DNA of 64,000 nucleotides, taken from NCBI GenBank assembly GCA_023386045.1, contig JAEWKK010000002.1, forward strand, positions 11,979 to 75,978. Reading direction: 5' to 3'. The notes beneath the pieces were generated by a model that saw nothing but the letters and a program-made list of their open reading frames with translations, was not told the DNA's origin and did no database searches. The stretch is from Bacteroidota bacterium. Its GTDB lineage: Bacteria; Bacteroidota; Bacteroidia; Chitinophagales; Chitinophagaceae. Shown here piece by piece: positions 8,021-16,518 of the stretch (position 1 is the stretch's first letter; each line of letters begins with the position of its first letter). The translations under genes and the position numbers were made by a program.

Positions 8021-9577
8021 TTAAAATGGATCTTCATCATCCGGCAGGTCATTCATCTTGCTGCTTGTCTGGATAAACATTCTGGCACCACCGCCACCAT
8101 CAAGTCCTGATACAGGTTTAAAGTTGGAAGGCAGGTTGAAATTATTTCCTGCATCTCCACCTGATTCATCAATGAACTTCTGGATGTGGAGCAGGGCCCT
8201 GAGCTTGATGGTTTCCAACGAACCATTACGGTGTTTGGCGATCCTGATATGTGTTTCACCACGGTTGTTATCGCCCATTTCATCCTGTGTGATATCGTAG
8301 TATTCAGGACGATAAAGGAAGCAAACCATATCGGCATCCTGCTCGATGGCTCCCGATTCACGAAGGTCACTCAACTGAGGCATTTTGTTGCCATCTTTTC
8401 TTTTTTCAACCTCACGACTTAACTGTGAAAGCGCGATGATAGGCACCTGTAATTCCTTGGCCAGTCCTTTTAGTGATCTTGAGATGGTTGAGATTTCCTG
8501 TTCCCTGTTGGTATTGCGGTTCTCACCTGTACCACTCATGAGCTGCAGGTAGTCGATGATGATCAAACCAATGTTGCTGGCATTTTTTAACCGGCGGCAC
8601 TTGGCTCTCAATTCAAAAATGTTCAGAGCCGGGGTATCATCAATAAATATCGGTGCCTGGGCCAGGCGCTGGATGCCACGGGCGTATAGCTGCTTCATCT
8701 CATGTTCTTCCATTTTTCCGCGGGAGATCTTCTCCAGCCAGATCTCGCTTTCTGCTGAAAGAATACGCTGTACCAATTGTCCCGCGCTCATCTCCAGTGA
8801 AAACACAGCAACCGGTGTGGGTTTGGTGGGATGAAGCGCCGCATTCCTGGCCAGGTTCAATGCAAAGGCCGTTTTACCCACGGAAGGACGGGCTGCCAGG
8901 ATGATCAAATCCGTGCTTTGCCAGCCATAAGTCACCCGGTCCAGAGAAGCAAATCCACTCGGCACGCCGGTGATATCCTCGTTTTTATGACGGAGATCCT
9001 CGATCCTCTGGATGGTTTTAACCAATACAGAGTCGATGGTCTCGTAATTATTGCGAAGGTGGGTGGACGTTACTTCATAGATCTTGCTTTCTGCCTGGTC
9101 CAGCAGGTCAAAAACATCTGTGCTGTCTTCATAAGCATCAGAAATGATCTCACCGCTAATGCGAATCAGTTCGCGCTGGATGAATTTCTGGAGAATGATC
9201 CTGGCATGCGCTTCAATATTGGCCGATGAAACAACAGAATTGGTAAGCTTGGTAACATAATAAGGTCCGCCAATGGCATCCAGTTCTTCACGGCTGCGGA
9301 GTTCTTCCACCACTGTAAGGATGTCGATCGGCTGGCTCTTGTTGGCCAGTCCCTGCATGGCGCGGAAAATACGCTGGTGGCTGTCTACATAAAAACATTC
9401 TGGTTTAAGAATTTCAATTACCGTATCAAAAGCCGCTTTTTCCAGCATGATGGCACCCAGTACGGCTTCTTCCAGTTCCTTGGCCTGTGGTGGCACCTTG
9501 CCATAGATCATAGTGCTGAGATCCGGAGCGGTTTTTCTGCGGTTTTTCTTATCGCGATTCAGATTGGTTAGATCCAT
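8021..9577 (-). CDS. dnaB: Replicative DNA helicase DnaB
   Basis: This hexameric 5'-3' helicase unwinds DNA at the replication fork and binds primase. I choose the ATG giving MDLTNLNRDKK (518 aa) over an upstream TTG. After a basic N-terminal extension of about 30 residues, the N-terminal domain begins at VPPQAKELEEAVLGAIMLE. The RecA-like domain has Walker A AARPSVGKTAF (near residue 230), VAVFSLEMSAGQL, Walker B GLIIIDYLQLM and an arginine-finger region near FLYRPEYYD. The C-terminus is a Gly-rich, acidic tail (GGGGARMF, DDEDPF). No intein or insertion is present. A 0.6-kb non-coding stretch with DnaA-box-like sites lies upstream. Confidence 0.95.
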   Translation of the reverse strand: MDLTNLNRDKKNRRKTAPDLSTMIYGKVPPQAKELEEAVLGAIMLEKAAFDTVIEILKPECFYVDSHQRIFRAMQGLANKSQPIDILTVVEELRSREELDAIGGPYYVTKLTNSVVSSANIEAHARIILQKFIQRELIRISGEIISDAYEDSTDVFDLLDQAESKIYEVTSTHLRNNYETIDSVLVKTIQRIEDLRHKNEDITGVPSGFASLDRVTYGWQSTDLIILAARPSVGKTAFALNLARNAALHPTKPTPVAVFSLEMSAGQLVQRILSAESEIWLEKISRGKMEEHEMKQLYARGIQRLAQAPIFIDDTPALNIFELRAKCRRLKNASNIGLIIIDYLQLMSGTGENRNTNREQEISTISRSLKGLAKELQVPIIALSQLSREVEKRKDGNKMPQLSDLRESGAIEQDADMVCFLYRPEYYDITQDEMGDNNRGETHIRIAKHRNGSLETIKLRALLHIQKFIDESGGDAGNNFNLPSNFKPVSGLDGGGGARMFIQTSSKMNDLPDDEDPF

Positions 9578-10191
9578 ATTACAATTGGTCAAATAAGGTT
9601 AAACATTGATTTTTCGATCAATGACCTATGGGTTTTCAGCCGGTCCTGGTTGCGTTATATTATGGTTAAGGAATTGTATCCTGATTATTGTCCCGTAAGT
9701 CAGTTGGCGAATATATGGGCTGATGAAACCTGCAAAATGATTATTAGACGAAATATTTTAATTAACCGGTTGTTCAATGGCCGTTCAACATATCTAGCAG
9801 CTTATCCACATGTTTCAAGAGTCTATCCACAAAATTGAATTTATTTTCCCATAGTTTCTATAGTAATCCACAGGCCGGGTTCAAAAATAAATCCCGCCTA
9901 ATATTTGGTTAGTTTCAACTGCCACCAATATGGGCTTTCAGCGGAATCGGGTGATGAAAAAAACATTTTAATCCGTTGAAACCCTTATCTGTTAAGTGTT
10001 TTTAATTAGGCCACGGCAGAGTCAATGCGTCAAATACTAGCTGGAGGCCCATCCGGGAATCATTGCAAAAAGTTTTTCAATTGATCATTCTTTGAAATGC
10101 AGGTGCAGACTGATTTGTAGAAGAGGCCATGAACTTCGTTGTCATGTAATCACTACATATTTCAACGTTCAGGTATTTATAACAAGGGCTT
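9578..10191. other. 0.6-kb non-coding spacer upstream of dnaB
   Basis: No protein of convincing composition is encoded on either strand; a 62-aa ORF at 9650-9838 on the plus strand has no recognisable features. The stretch is AT-rich next to the dnaB start and contains three DnaA-box-like 9-mers in one orientation between 9802 and 9872. The remainder, 9873-10191, shows no structured RNA, repeat or terminator that I can support. It must at least hold the dnaB promoter and the 3' end region of the outer-membrane protein gene. Confidence 0.6.
9802..9872 (+). other. Cluster of three DnaA-box-like 9-mers; possible replication-related site
   Basis: TTATCCACA (9802-9810, exact match to the consensus DnaA box), CTATCCACA (9823-9831) and TAATCCACA (9864-9872) occur in the same orientation within 71 bp, flanked by AT-rich DNA and next to dnaB. 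Three directly repeated boxes can mark an origin, a DnaA titration site or a DnaA-regulated promoter. The sequence alone does not decide between these. Confidence 0.45.
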
Positions 10192-11892
10192 TTAAAAATC
10201 AAAATCCCTTCTGTGCATATTCCATCTGACTCCACCATAAATGATCATGGTGTTTTTGGCAGGAGTTATGGTGGTAGCGCCTTCTTTCCTGTAAACCGTA
10301 TTGATCTCAATGAAGAAATTAGGCTTCCATTCATAGGAAATCAGCAGGGAAGCCAAAGCAGTTTTTGACCTGATGCCACTGCCAAGATCAAAACCAAAAT
10401 CTTTGGTGCGATAAGGCATAATGTTGGGTAGAAAAATATTACTTCCAAAGCTGGTAGTGGTGCCCGCTGTATCTTTTCCCTGCATATAATAAATGGCCTG
10501 GGCATGTATCAACCATTTGGGTGAAGGCTGGTATCGTGCACTCCCAATCCATTCCTGGAAATTAGCACCCAGTGGATGCGCCAGGGGCTGGTTATAATGG
10601 GTGTAATTGGCTACCGAATCACGGTGCGAATAAGTGAAGGGCCGAACCCTGTTGGTTTCCAGCTGGAGGTCAAGGTTGGATATTTTAAATGCATCGATAT
10701 ACCTGGCGCCTAGCTGAAAGCCATATTTATTGGCCCACCATCCGGAACCTTTTTTTAATTCTGTGAGATTAAATTCATCCAGCAAAAATTGTCCGTAAAA
10801 CTGGAATTGTTTGGCTGCATTGGCTTTAAAATCGAGTCCTAATACAGAGTTATCATAGCTGCCATTCTGTTGTTCTATGGATCGGTAAAAGATCACCGGA
10901 TTCAGATAACCGAATTCAAAATGATCCTCACGTCCAAATATAACTGCTTCAAACAATCCAAGATTCAGCCATTTGGTGATTGCCATATCCAAATGATGTA
11001 TGGCAGCATATTTTTTTGGAAAGAGCTGGTCTGCATTCAGTCTCTGTGCCGAGTTCAATTCAATAAATAAATTCTGGTAATTGAATTTCCAGATCCTGGT
11101 ATTGAGTTTTAAAAATAAGTAGGGTGAAGAAAAATCACTCAGGAAAAGGCTGCGCTTTCCATTGCCAATGAAATTCTTGTCGTAACCAAACTGGATGTCT
11201 ATGTATTTGGCCGTATTGAAGCTGATATAACCTCTCGCGTCAAAATAATCATAACCAGTTTTTTTGAACTCCTTGTAAAAACCCTGTCCTGGTACCGCTT
11301 TGCGTGCGCTAACCCATTCCTGTACATATTTTGGATCTCTTTCCTGGTTGTCTGTAATGTAAGCGGCGAAACCGATCTTATTGGCGATCCTGCCTCTCAG
11401 GCTTGCACCTCTTGTGTTCAGAAATATATGATCATCATTGTCTTTCTCCTTGCCTATATAATATTGAAACACAGGATTGACTGCCAGGAAAAAATCTTTC
11501 TGATTGACTTCGTAAAAATTGGCAGGCGTTCTGTAAAATCTTTTCCAGAATAGCTTTTTGCTTTTGATGGAAACAGTATCACTGAGGTATTCTATGTTGT
11601 TTTCCATCAGGCGGGAAAGATTGTACTGGTCAGCTTTGGAAAGATAAGTGACCTCCGAAGCTCCCTGCCATGTTTTCACCGCATCCATCATCTGCTTCCG
11701 GGAAAAAGGTTTTGTTTTAGAGAAATTCAGCAAAGAATCAGTGCCACGCCTGATTTCCATTCTTTCCAGCAAAATATTTTCTCTTGCATCCTGGGGCAGG
11801 TAGGTTGTTTGAGCTTTGATGCCAAATGGAAGAAAAAATAGTACAAGAAGCTTTATAACGCTTTTCATGGATTGGCTTTGTTTAAATTGCAT
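10192..11892 (-). CDS. Outer-membrane beta-barrel protein, Wzi/RemB-like
   Basis: This 566-aa exported protein has a signal peptide (VIKLLVLFFLPFGIKAQ), with a possible internal start at MKSVIKLL (codon 9). The mature part has a short N-terminal region rich in charged helices. Many amphipathic beta strands with aromatic girdle residues follow (YDYFDARGYISF, KYIDIQFGYDKNF, NFFIEINTVYRKEG), ending in the strand GGVRWNMHRRDFDF. The overall layout resembles capsule-assembly Wzi and the gliding-motility protein RemB of Flavobacteria. I see no decisive motif, so the assignment is tentative. No capsule or gliding genes are adjacent; it is divergent from the dihydroorotase gene with 27 bp between starts. 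Confidence 0.65.
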   Translation of the reverse strand: MQFKQSQSMKSVIKLLVLFFLPFGIKAQTTYLPQDARENILLERMEIRRGTDSLLNFSKTKPFSRKQMMDAVKTWQGASEVTYLSKADQYNLSRLMENNIEYLSDTVSIKSKKLFWKRFYRTPANFYEVNQKDFFLAVNPVFQYYIGKEKDNDDHIFLNTRGASLRGRIANKIGFAAYITDNQERDPKYVQEWVSARKAVPGQGFYKEFKKTGYDYFDARGYISFNTAKYIDIQFGYDKNFIGNGKRSLFLSDFSSPYLFLKLNTRIWKFNYQNLFIELNSAQRLNADQLFPKKYAAIHHLDMAITKWLNLGLFEAVIFGREDHFEFGYLNPVIFYRSIEQQNGSYDNSVLGLDFKANAAKQFQFYGQFLLDEFNLTELKKGSGWWANKYGFQLGARYIDAFKISNLDLQLETNRVRPFTYSHRDSVANYTHYNQPLAHPLGANFQEWIGSARYQPSPKWLIHAQAIYYMQGKDTAGTTTSFGSNIFLPNIMPYRTKDFGFDLGSGIRSKTALASLLISYEWKPNFFIEINTVYRKEGATTITPAKNTMIIYGGVRWNMHRRDFDF

Positions 11893-11919
11893 CCGGACAA
11901 ATTATAGCTTTTTCAAATT

Positions 11920-13284
11920 ATGCAAAAATACCTGATAAAGAATATCAATCTTGTCAATGAAGGAAGGATAATGGTAGCTGATGTATTGATCAAGAACGAA
12001 CGCATCGAGAAAATTGCACCTGTCATCACCATTGATGATTCAAATTACACGGAGATCAATGGCGAAGGACGTTACCTGCTGCCTGGTTGTATTGACGACC
12101 AGGTGCACTTCCGCGAGCCAGGTCTCACACACAAGGCAAATATTTATACAGAATCAAAAGCAGCAGTTGCGGGAGGTGTCACTTCCTTCATGGAAATGCC
12201 CAATACCAATCCGCCTGCATTTACACAGGAATTGCTGGAAGATAAATACAGGATAGGTGCACAGACTTCTCTCGCCAATTATTCATTTTTCATGGGCACA
12301 TCCAATGATAACATTGAAGAAGTGTTGAAGACCAACCATAAAAAAAATGATGTCTGCGGAGTGAAGATCTTCATGGGTTCTTCAACAGGAAATCTGCTGG
12401 TAGATAATTACCTGGTGCTGGATAAAATATTTGCTCAAACAGAATTGCTGATCGCTACACATTGCGAAGAAGAAAGCATGATAGCTGAGAATTTCAGGAA
12501 ATTAAAAGAAAGCAAGGGAAACCTGGAAGCTGCCGATCATCCCATTATCCGTGATGAAGAGGAATGTTTTGAATCTTCATTCAAAGCTATTCAGCTGGCC
12601 AAAAAACACAATAGCCGGCTGCACATCCTGCACATCAGTACAGCAAAAGAATTACAGCTGTTCAGCAATATGCTGCCATTAAAAGAAAAAAAGATCACTG
12701 CGGAAGTCTGTGTGCATCACCTTCATTTCACCAGCGATGATTATGCAAGGCTGGGAAATCTGATCAAGTGCAATCCTGCTATCAAGGCGCCCAATAACCG
12801 CGAGGCTTTGTGGGAAGCATTGCTGGACGACAGGCTGGATGTCATTGCCACAGATCATGCGCCCCATACCTGGGAAGAAAAAAATGAGCCTTATGAAAAA
12901 GCACATGCAGGCCTGCCGCTGGTACAGCATTCCCTGGGACTGATGCTGCATTATTTCAAAAAGGGAAAGATCACCCTGGAAAAGATCGTACAGAAAATGA
13001 GTCATGCTGTTGCAGACTGTTTCCTTGTGAAAGAAAGAGGATATATCCGTGAGGGATATTTTGCCGACCTGGTAATTGTAGACCTGAATGAAAGCTGTGT
13101 GGTATCTAAGGAAAACATTTTATACAAATGCGGATGGAGTCCACTCGAAGGTGAAACACTTCCCGCAGTGATCACCCACACTTTTGTTAATGGCAACCTG
13201 GTTTATCAAAGAACAGAACCCGGATGTGGAAAGGCAACATGGAATGAATCTGTAAAGGGAAAACGATTAACTTTCGAGAGATAG
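11920..13284 (+). CDS. pyrC: Dihydroorotase (class I)
   Basis: This enzyme closes N-carbamoyl-aspartate to dihydroorotate in pyrimidine synthesis. The 454-aa amidohydrolase shows the carbamylated Lys in GVKIFMGSSTGN, metal His in IATHCEEE and LHILHIST, and the catalytic Asp in DVIATDHAPHTWEEK. The first metal motif is unusual: where class I enzymes have DxHxH, this protein reads DDQVHFREPG (Gln 61, His 63), so one expected metal ligand is Gln. The rest of the site looks intact, and the substrate-binding Arg and the AxGP-like loop (HAGLPLVQHSLGL) are present. I therefore expect a dihydroorotase rather than a hydantoinase, with a small chance of an inactive paralogue. Confidence 0.87.
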   Translation: MQKYLIKNINLVNEGRIMVADVLIKNERIEKIAPVITIDDSNYTEINGEGRYLLPGCIDDQVHFREPGLTHKANIYTESKAAVAGGVTSFMEMPNTNPPAFTQELLEDKYRIGAQTSLANYSFFMGTSNDNIEEVLKTNHKKNDVCGVKIFMGSSTGNLLVDNYLVLDKIFAQTELLIATHCEEESMIAENFRKLKESKGNLEAADHPIIRDEEECFESSFKAIQLAKKHNSRLHILHISTAKELQLFSNMLPLKEKKITAEVCVHHLHFTSDDYARLGNLIKCNPAIKAPNNREALWEALLDDRLDVIATDHAPHTWEEKNEPYEKAHAGLPLVQHSLGLMLHYFKKGKITLEKIVQKMSHAVADCFLVKERGYIREGYFADLVIVDLNESCVVSKENILYKCGWSPLEGETLPAVITHTFVNGNLVYQRTEPGCGKATWNESVKGKRLTFER

Positions 13285-13291
13285 AGTTGAA

Positions 13292-13326
13292 GGCATATGG
13301 TTCATGGTTCATAGTTGATAGTTCAT
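13292..13326. repeat. Heptamer tandem array (GGTTCAT type)
   Basis: Units GGCATAT, GGTTCAT, GGTTCAT, AGTTGAT and AGTTCAT lie in 7-bp register just after the dihydroorotase stop (13284). The next 42 bp (13327-13368) keep 7-bp spacing of GCG/GAG words (GAAAGCG, GAGAGCG) and may be a diverged continuation. Confidence 0.7.
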
Positions 13327-13433
13327 AGAAGAGAGGGAGCGAAAGCGGAGAGCGTATGGGCGATGAAACCCAGACTATACAACCTAACTGCCCTATTAAA
13401 TATTTATTATTGCTGGTTATCTAATTAAAGCAA

Positions 13434-13496
13434 CGTCCATAGTCCATAGTCTATGGTCCATGGACTATGGACTATGAACCATGAACTATGAACTAA
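13434..13496. repeat. Heptamer tandem array that folds into a long inverted repeat
   Basis: Nine 7-bp units run from CGTCCAT through AGTCCAT, AGTCTAT, GGTCCAT, two GGACTAT, GAACCAT and GAACTAT to GAACTAA. Because the first half uses GTCCAT words and the second half GGACTAT/GAACCAT words, the array is also a near-perfect inverted repeat centred on TCCATGGA (13457-13464), with arms of about 16 bp pairing with only two G-T wobbles and further pairing beyond. It ends 12 bp before the MutS-family gene. Confidence 0.8.
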
Positions 13497-13508
13497 TCCC
13501 AACCAACC

Positions 13509-14822
13509 ATGCAGCTTGACAAGATCACTTTTAATGATATATCCATCTTTCACCCGGAAGAGGAATTTTCCATTTTCCATAAACTGAACTTTACAAAAAC
13601 AGTAGGTGGTAAGGAATGGCTGCGGAGGTTTTTTTCTGATCCCCACCACGACCTGAAAAGAATTACAGGAACGCAAAACATCATCAAGACCTTATTGAAC
13701 CACCTGGATGAATGGCCAACAGAGATCACTAATGGCACCATCATCATGATGGATAAATTTTTGGATTACAACCTGGATCCTGTTCCTCAAAATCCAAATA
13801 GCTTTAATAGCAACCTTTACCGCCTGCTTCATTCGCAGGATTATTCGATGGTAAAATATTCAGTCAGGCATTTTGCTGATTTCTACCGGGGAATTAAAAA
13901 ATTGCTGGGGCTTTTTGAATCCACTGAACTGCCTGCCAACCTTGCTTTTTACCTGGAAAGGATCAAGGCTATATTAAAAGAGCCACCCTTGCAACAACTT
14001 GCAAGTACAACTGTCGAAGAATTAAGCCGCCCAGCTAATCTTTACTATGCCTATCATCTTCGTGGCGTTTATAAATCAGATACACTTGAACTGATCGAAA
14101 TCTTCAGCCGGCTTGAAGCCTGGTATTCCATGGCTATGGCTGTTAAAACCTTTGGATTAAAATTTCCCGAGTTCCTGGAACAGGAAGAACCTTACCTGGA
14201 AGCAGAAGGTTTGTTCCATGTGATGTTGCAAACACCCATTGCTTATGATCTGGTATTGCAGCCCAATGAAAATTTTCTTTTTCTCACTGGCGCGAACATG
14301 GCAGGGAAAAGCACGCTGATCAAAGCGGTAGGTGTGGCTGCTTTCCTGGCACATATCGGCATGGGTGTGCCTGCAAAAAATATGCGACTGAGTTTGTTTG
14401 ACGGACTGCTTACCAATATCAATGTGTCGGATAATATTGCAAAGGGTGAAAGCTATTTCTTCAATGAAGTGCAGCGAATCAAGAACACCATTTACAAGAT
14501 CAATGATGGGAAAAAATGGCTGGTGCTGATCGATGAATTATTCAAGGGAACCAATGTTCAGGATGCCATGAAATGTTCCTTAACAGTTATTAAAGGACTT
14601 ATACGAATTAAAAACTCGCTCTTTATTCTATCTACTCACCTTTATGAAATAGGCGAGGAGCTGAAACAGTTCCCAAATATTTCCTTCAAGTATTTTGAAA
14701 CAAATGTGATGGATGACCAGCTTGAATTTTCTTACCAGCTTCGCGAAGGCATCAGCAATGACCGCATAGGATATGTGATTCTCAAAAGAGAAAAAGTGGT
14801 GGAGATGCTGGATAAATTGTAA
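13509..14822 (+). CDS. MutS-family DNA mismatch repair-like ATPase, short form
   Basis: This 437-aa protein contains only a clamp/core-like helical region (about residues 1-230) and the MutS ATPase domain. It shows Walker A TGANMAGKST (about 260-269), GLLTNINVSDNIAKGESYF (the MutS N2/N3 region), Walker B WLVLIDELFKGTN and the D-loop/His segment ILSTHLYEI. It lacks the mismatch-recognition domain I and connector domain II of MutS, and the Smr nuclease domain of MutS2. Such short MutS-related proteins are common in Bacteroidota and their role is not established. It is likely cytosolic and DNA-binding. It is followed by the M1 aminopeptidase gene after 47 bp on the same strand. Confidence 0.85.
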   Translation: MQLDKITFNDISIFHPEEEFSIFHKLNFTKTVGGKEWLRRFFSDPHHDLKRITGTQNIIKTLLNHLDEWPTEITNGTIIMMDKFLDYNLDPVPQNPNSFNSNLYRLLHSQDYSMVKYSVRHFADFYRGIKKLLGLFESTELPANLAFYLERIKAILKEPPLQQLASTTVEELSRPANLYYAYHLRGVYKSDTLELIEIFSRLEAWYSMAMAVKTFGLKFPEFLEQEEPYLEAEGLFHVMLQTPIAYDLVLQPNENFLFLTGANMAGKSTLIKAVGVAAFLAHIGMGVPAKNMRLSLFDGLLTNINVSDNIAKGESYFFNEVQRIKNTIYKINDGKKWLVLIDELFKGTNVQDAMKCSLTVIKGLIRIKNSLFILSTHLYEIGEELKQFPNISFKYFETNVMDDQLEFSYQLREGISNDRIGYVILKREKVVEMLDKL

Positions 14823-14869
14823 AGCATATTAACATCAACTACAACGGAAACCTCATTATCTTGAACCCC

Positions 14870-16474
14870 ATGGCAAGAATTAGTTTTTCAGTTTTCCTTT
14901 TTTTGTTAATTGGGTATTCAGCTGTTGCCCAGCGCATAGATGTTCAGCATTACCGGTTTGAAATTGCTCTCAACGATCAGAATGATACTATTGCAGGCAA
15001 GGCAACTATCTCCATAAAATTTCCGGAAGCAACAGATCATTTTTACCTGGACTTTGCTGCTTATAAGAATGGCGAAGGGATGATTGTAAAGAAAATATTT
15101 ACAGGTAATCAGGACGATAGCACTTTGAAATTTTCAACTGAAGTGCGACAGAACCGAACTCTTGATGCTTCAAGAATCAAAATAGCCCTGAAACGAAAGG
15201 TTGTAAAGGATGAAACGCTATTGGTTACTGTTCTGTATATGGGCAAACCAAAAGATGGACTGATTATTTCAAAAAACATGCATGGTGACAGAACATTTTT
15301 TGCTGACAACTGGCCAACCAGGGCTCACTACTGGATCCCCTGTAATGACAGACCCGATGATAAGGCTTCAGTTGAATTCTTTGTTACGGCACCCTCACAC
15401 TATAAGGTTATCTCCAATGGAATTAAACTGGAAGAAAAAAATATTACCGATCAAATGAAGCTCACTCACTGGAAAGAAGTGCAGCCACTTCCAACAAAAG
15501 TTATGGTCATTGGTGTGGCCCGGTTTGAAGTGAAAGAATATTCTTCAAATTCTACAGGCATCCCTGTTACTGCCTGGGTTTATCCGCAGGACATGGAAAA
15601 TGGATTTAAAGATTATAGTCCTGCGCCGGAAATTGTACAATTCTTTTCATCCTATATAGCACCTTTCCCTTTTCAAAAACTGGCCAATGTTCAGTCTACT
15701 ACCATTTTTGGAGGAATGGAAAATGCAGGTGCCATTTTTTATGCAGAAACTTCTGTAACTGGGAATAAAAATATAGAACCATTACTGGCACACGAGATCG
15801 TACACCAGTGGTTTGGAGATATGGCTTCTGAAAAAAGTTTTTCTCATTTATGGTTAAGTGAAGGCTTTGCTACCTATCTCACCAATATTTACCTGGAATC
15901 CAAATACGGGCAAAAGGATCTGTCAAATAGAATGGAAGAGGACAGGCAGGAAATTATTTCTTTCGTTAAGGAAGTGAAGCAACCGGTAGTTGACAGTATT
16001 TCGAATTATATGTCCCTGCTCAATGCAAACAGTTACCAAAAAGGTGGATGGGTATTACATATGTTGCGCAAAGAAGTAGGAGATGAAGTTTTTAAAAACA
16101 TCCTTCAGTCGTATTACAGGCAATACAAAGGAAAAAATGCAGACACACATGATTTTATAACAGTTGCCGAAAAAGAATCTGGTAAAAATCTCAAATGGTT
16201 TTTTCAGCAGTGGCTTTACCGCCCGGGAATTCCAAGGCTCATCATCCGAAAGCAAACAGTAAAAGAAGGCATTCGACTAACTGTGATGCAGGTGCAGGAT
16301 GAACTTTACCAGGTCAAACTGCCAGTTTCAATTGAAACGGATACTACAAAGGCTAAAAAAACTTCAGTCAGTATTTCGGGACGTGTGCATTCTGTATTGA
16401 TCTCGAAAGATAAAAAAGCAAAGGTTTTTATAGATCCGGATGTGGAATTGTTGTTTGAAGAAGTGAAAAAATAA
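14870..16474 (+). CDS. Secreted M1-family metallo-aminopeptidase
   Basis: This 534-aa protein starts at MARISFSVFLFLLIGYSAVAQ, a clear signal peptide; an in-frame TTG at 14861 is a less likely start. The N-terminal beta domain precedes the gluzincin catalytic domain. The exopeptidase motif is GGMENAG, the zinc site HEIVHQWFGD (His 308 and His 312), and the third ligand Glu lies in LWLSEGFATYL (near 331), with the transition-state Tyr probably in MSLLNANSYQKGGW. It is shorter than PepN because the C-terminal HEAT-like domain is missing and a beta-sandwich tail follows instead. It should remove N-terminal residues from peptides in the periplasm or outside the cell. Confidence 0.9.
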   Translation: MARISFSVFLFLLIGYSAVAQRIDVQHYRFEIALNDQNDTIAGKATISIKFPEATDHFYLDFAAYKNGEGMIVKKIFTGNQDDSTLKFSTEVRQNRTLDASRIKIALKRKVVKDETLLVTVLYMGKPKDGLIISKNMHGDRTFFADNWPTRAHYWIPCNDRPDDKASVEFFVTAPSHYKVISNGIKLEEKNITDQMKLTHWKEVQPLPTKVMVIGVARFEVKEYSSNSTGIPVTAWVYPQDMENGFKDYSPAPEIVQFFSSYIAPFPFQKLANVQSTTIFGGMENAGAIFYAETSVTGNKNIEPLLAHEIVHQWFGDMASEKSFSHLWLSEGFATYLTNIYLESKYGQKDLSNRMEEDRQEIISFVKEVKQPVVDSISNYMSLLNANSYQKGGWVLHMLRKEVGDEVFKNILQSYYRQYKGKNADTHDFITVAEKESGKNLKWFFQQWLYRPGIPRLIIRKQTVKEGIRLTVMQVQDELYQVKLPVSIETDTTKAKKTSVSISGRVHSVLISKDKKAKVFIDPDVELLFEEVKK

Positions 16475-16495
16475 AAAACCCCTCTGTGGGAGGGG
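16473..16495 (-). terminator. Terminator of the pyruvate dehydrogenase E2 gene
   Basis: The stem CCCCTC / GAGGGG (16479-16484 and 16490-16495, loop TGTGG) is followed on the minus strand by a run of T (plus-strand A run 16473-16478). On the plus strand it lies at the end of the aminopeptidase gene but lacks a strong T tract, so it mainly serves the minus-strand gene. Confidence 0.75.
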
Positions 16496-16518
16496 CTCTT
16501 CAACTATTAGTCTTTGGA

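Noticed and set aside
1197..13496. Heptamer arrays as CRISPR arrays
   Set aside because: Units are only 7 bp, there are no spacers, and no cas gene is present in the window.
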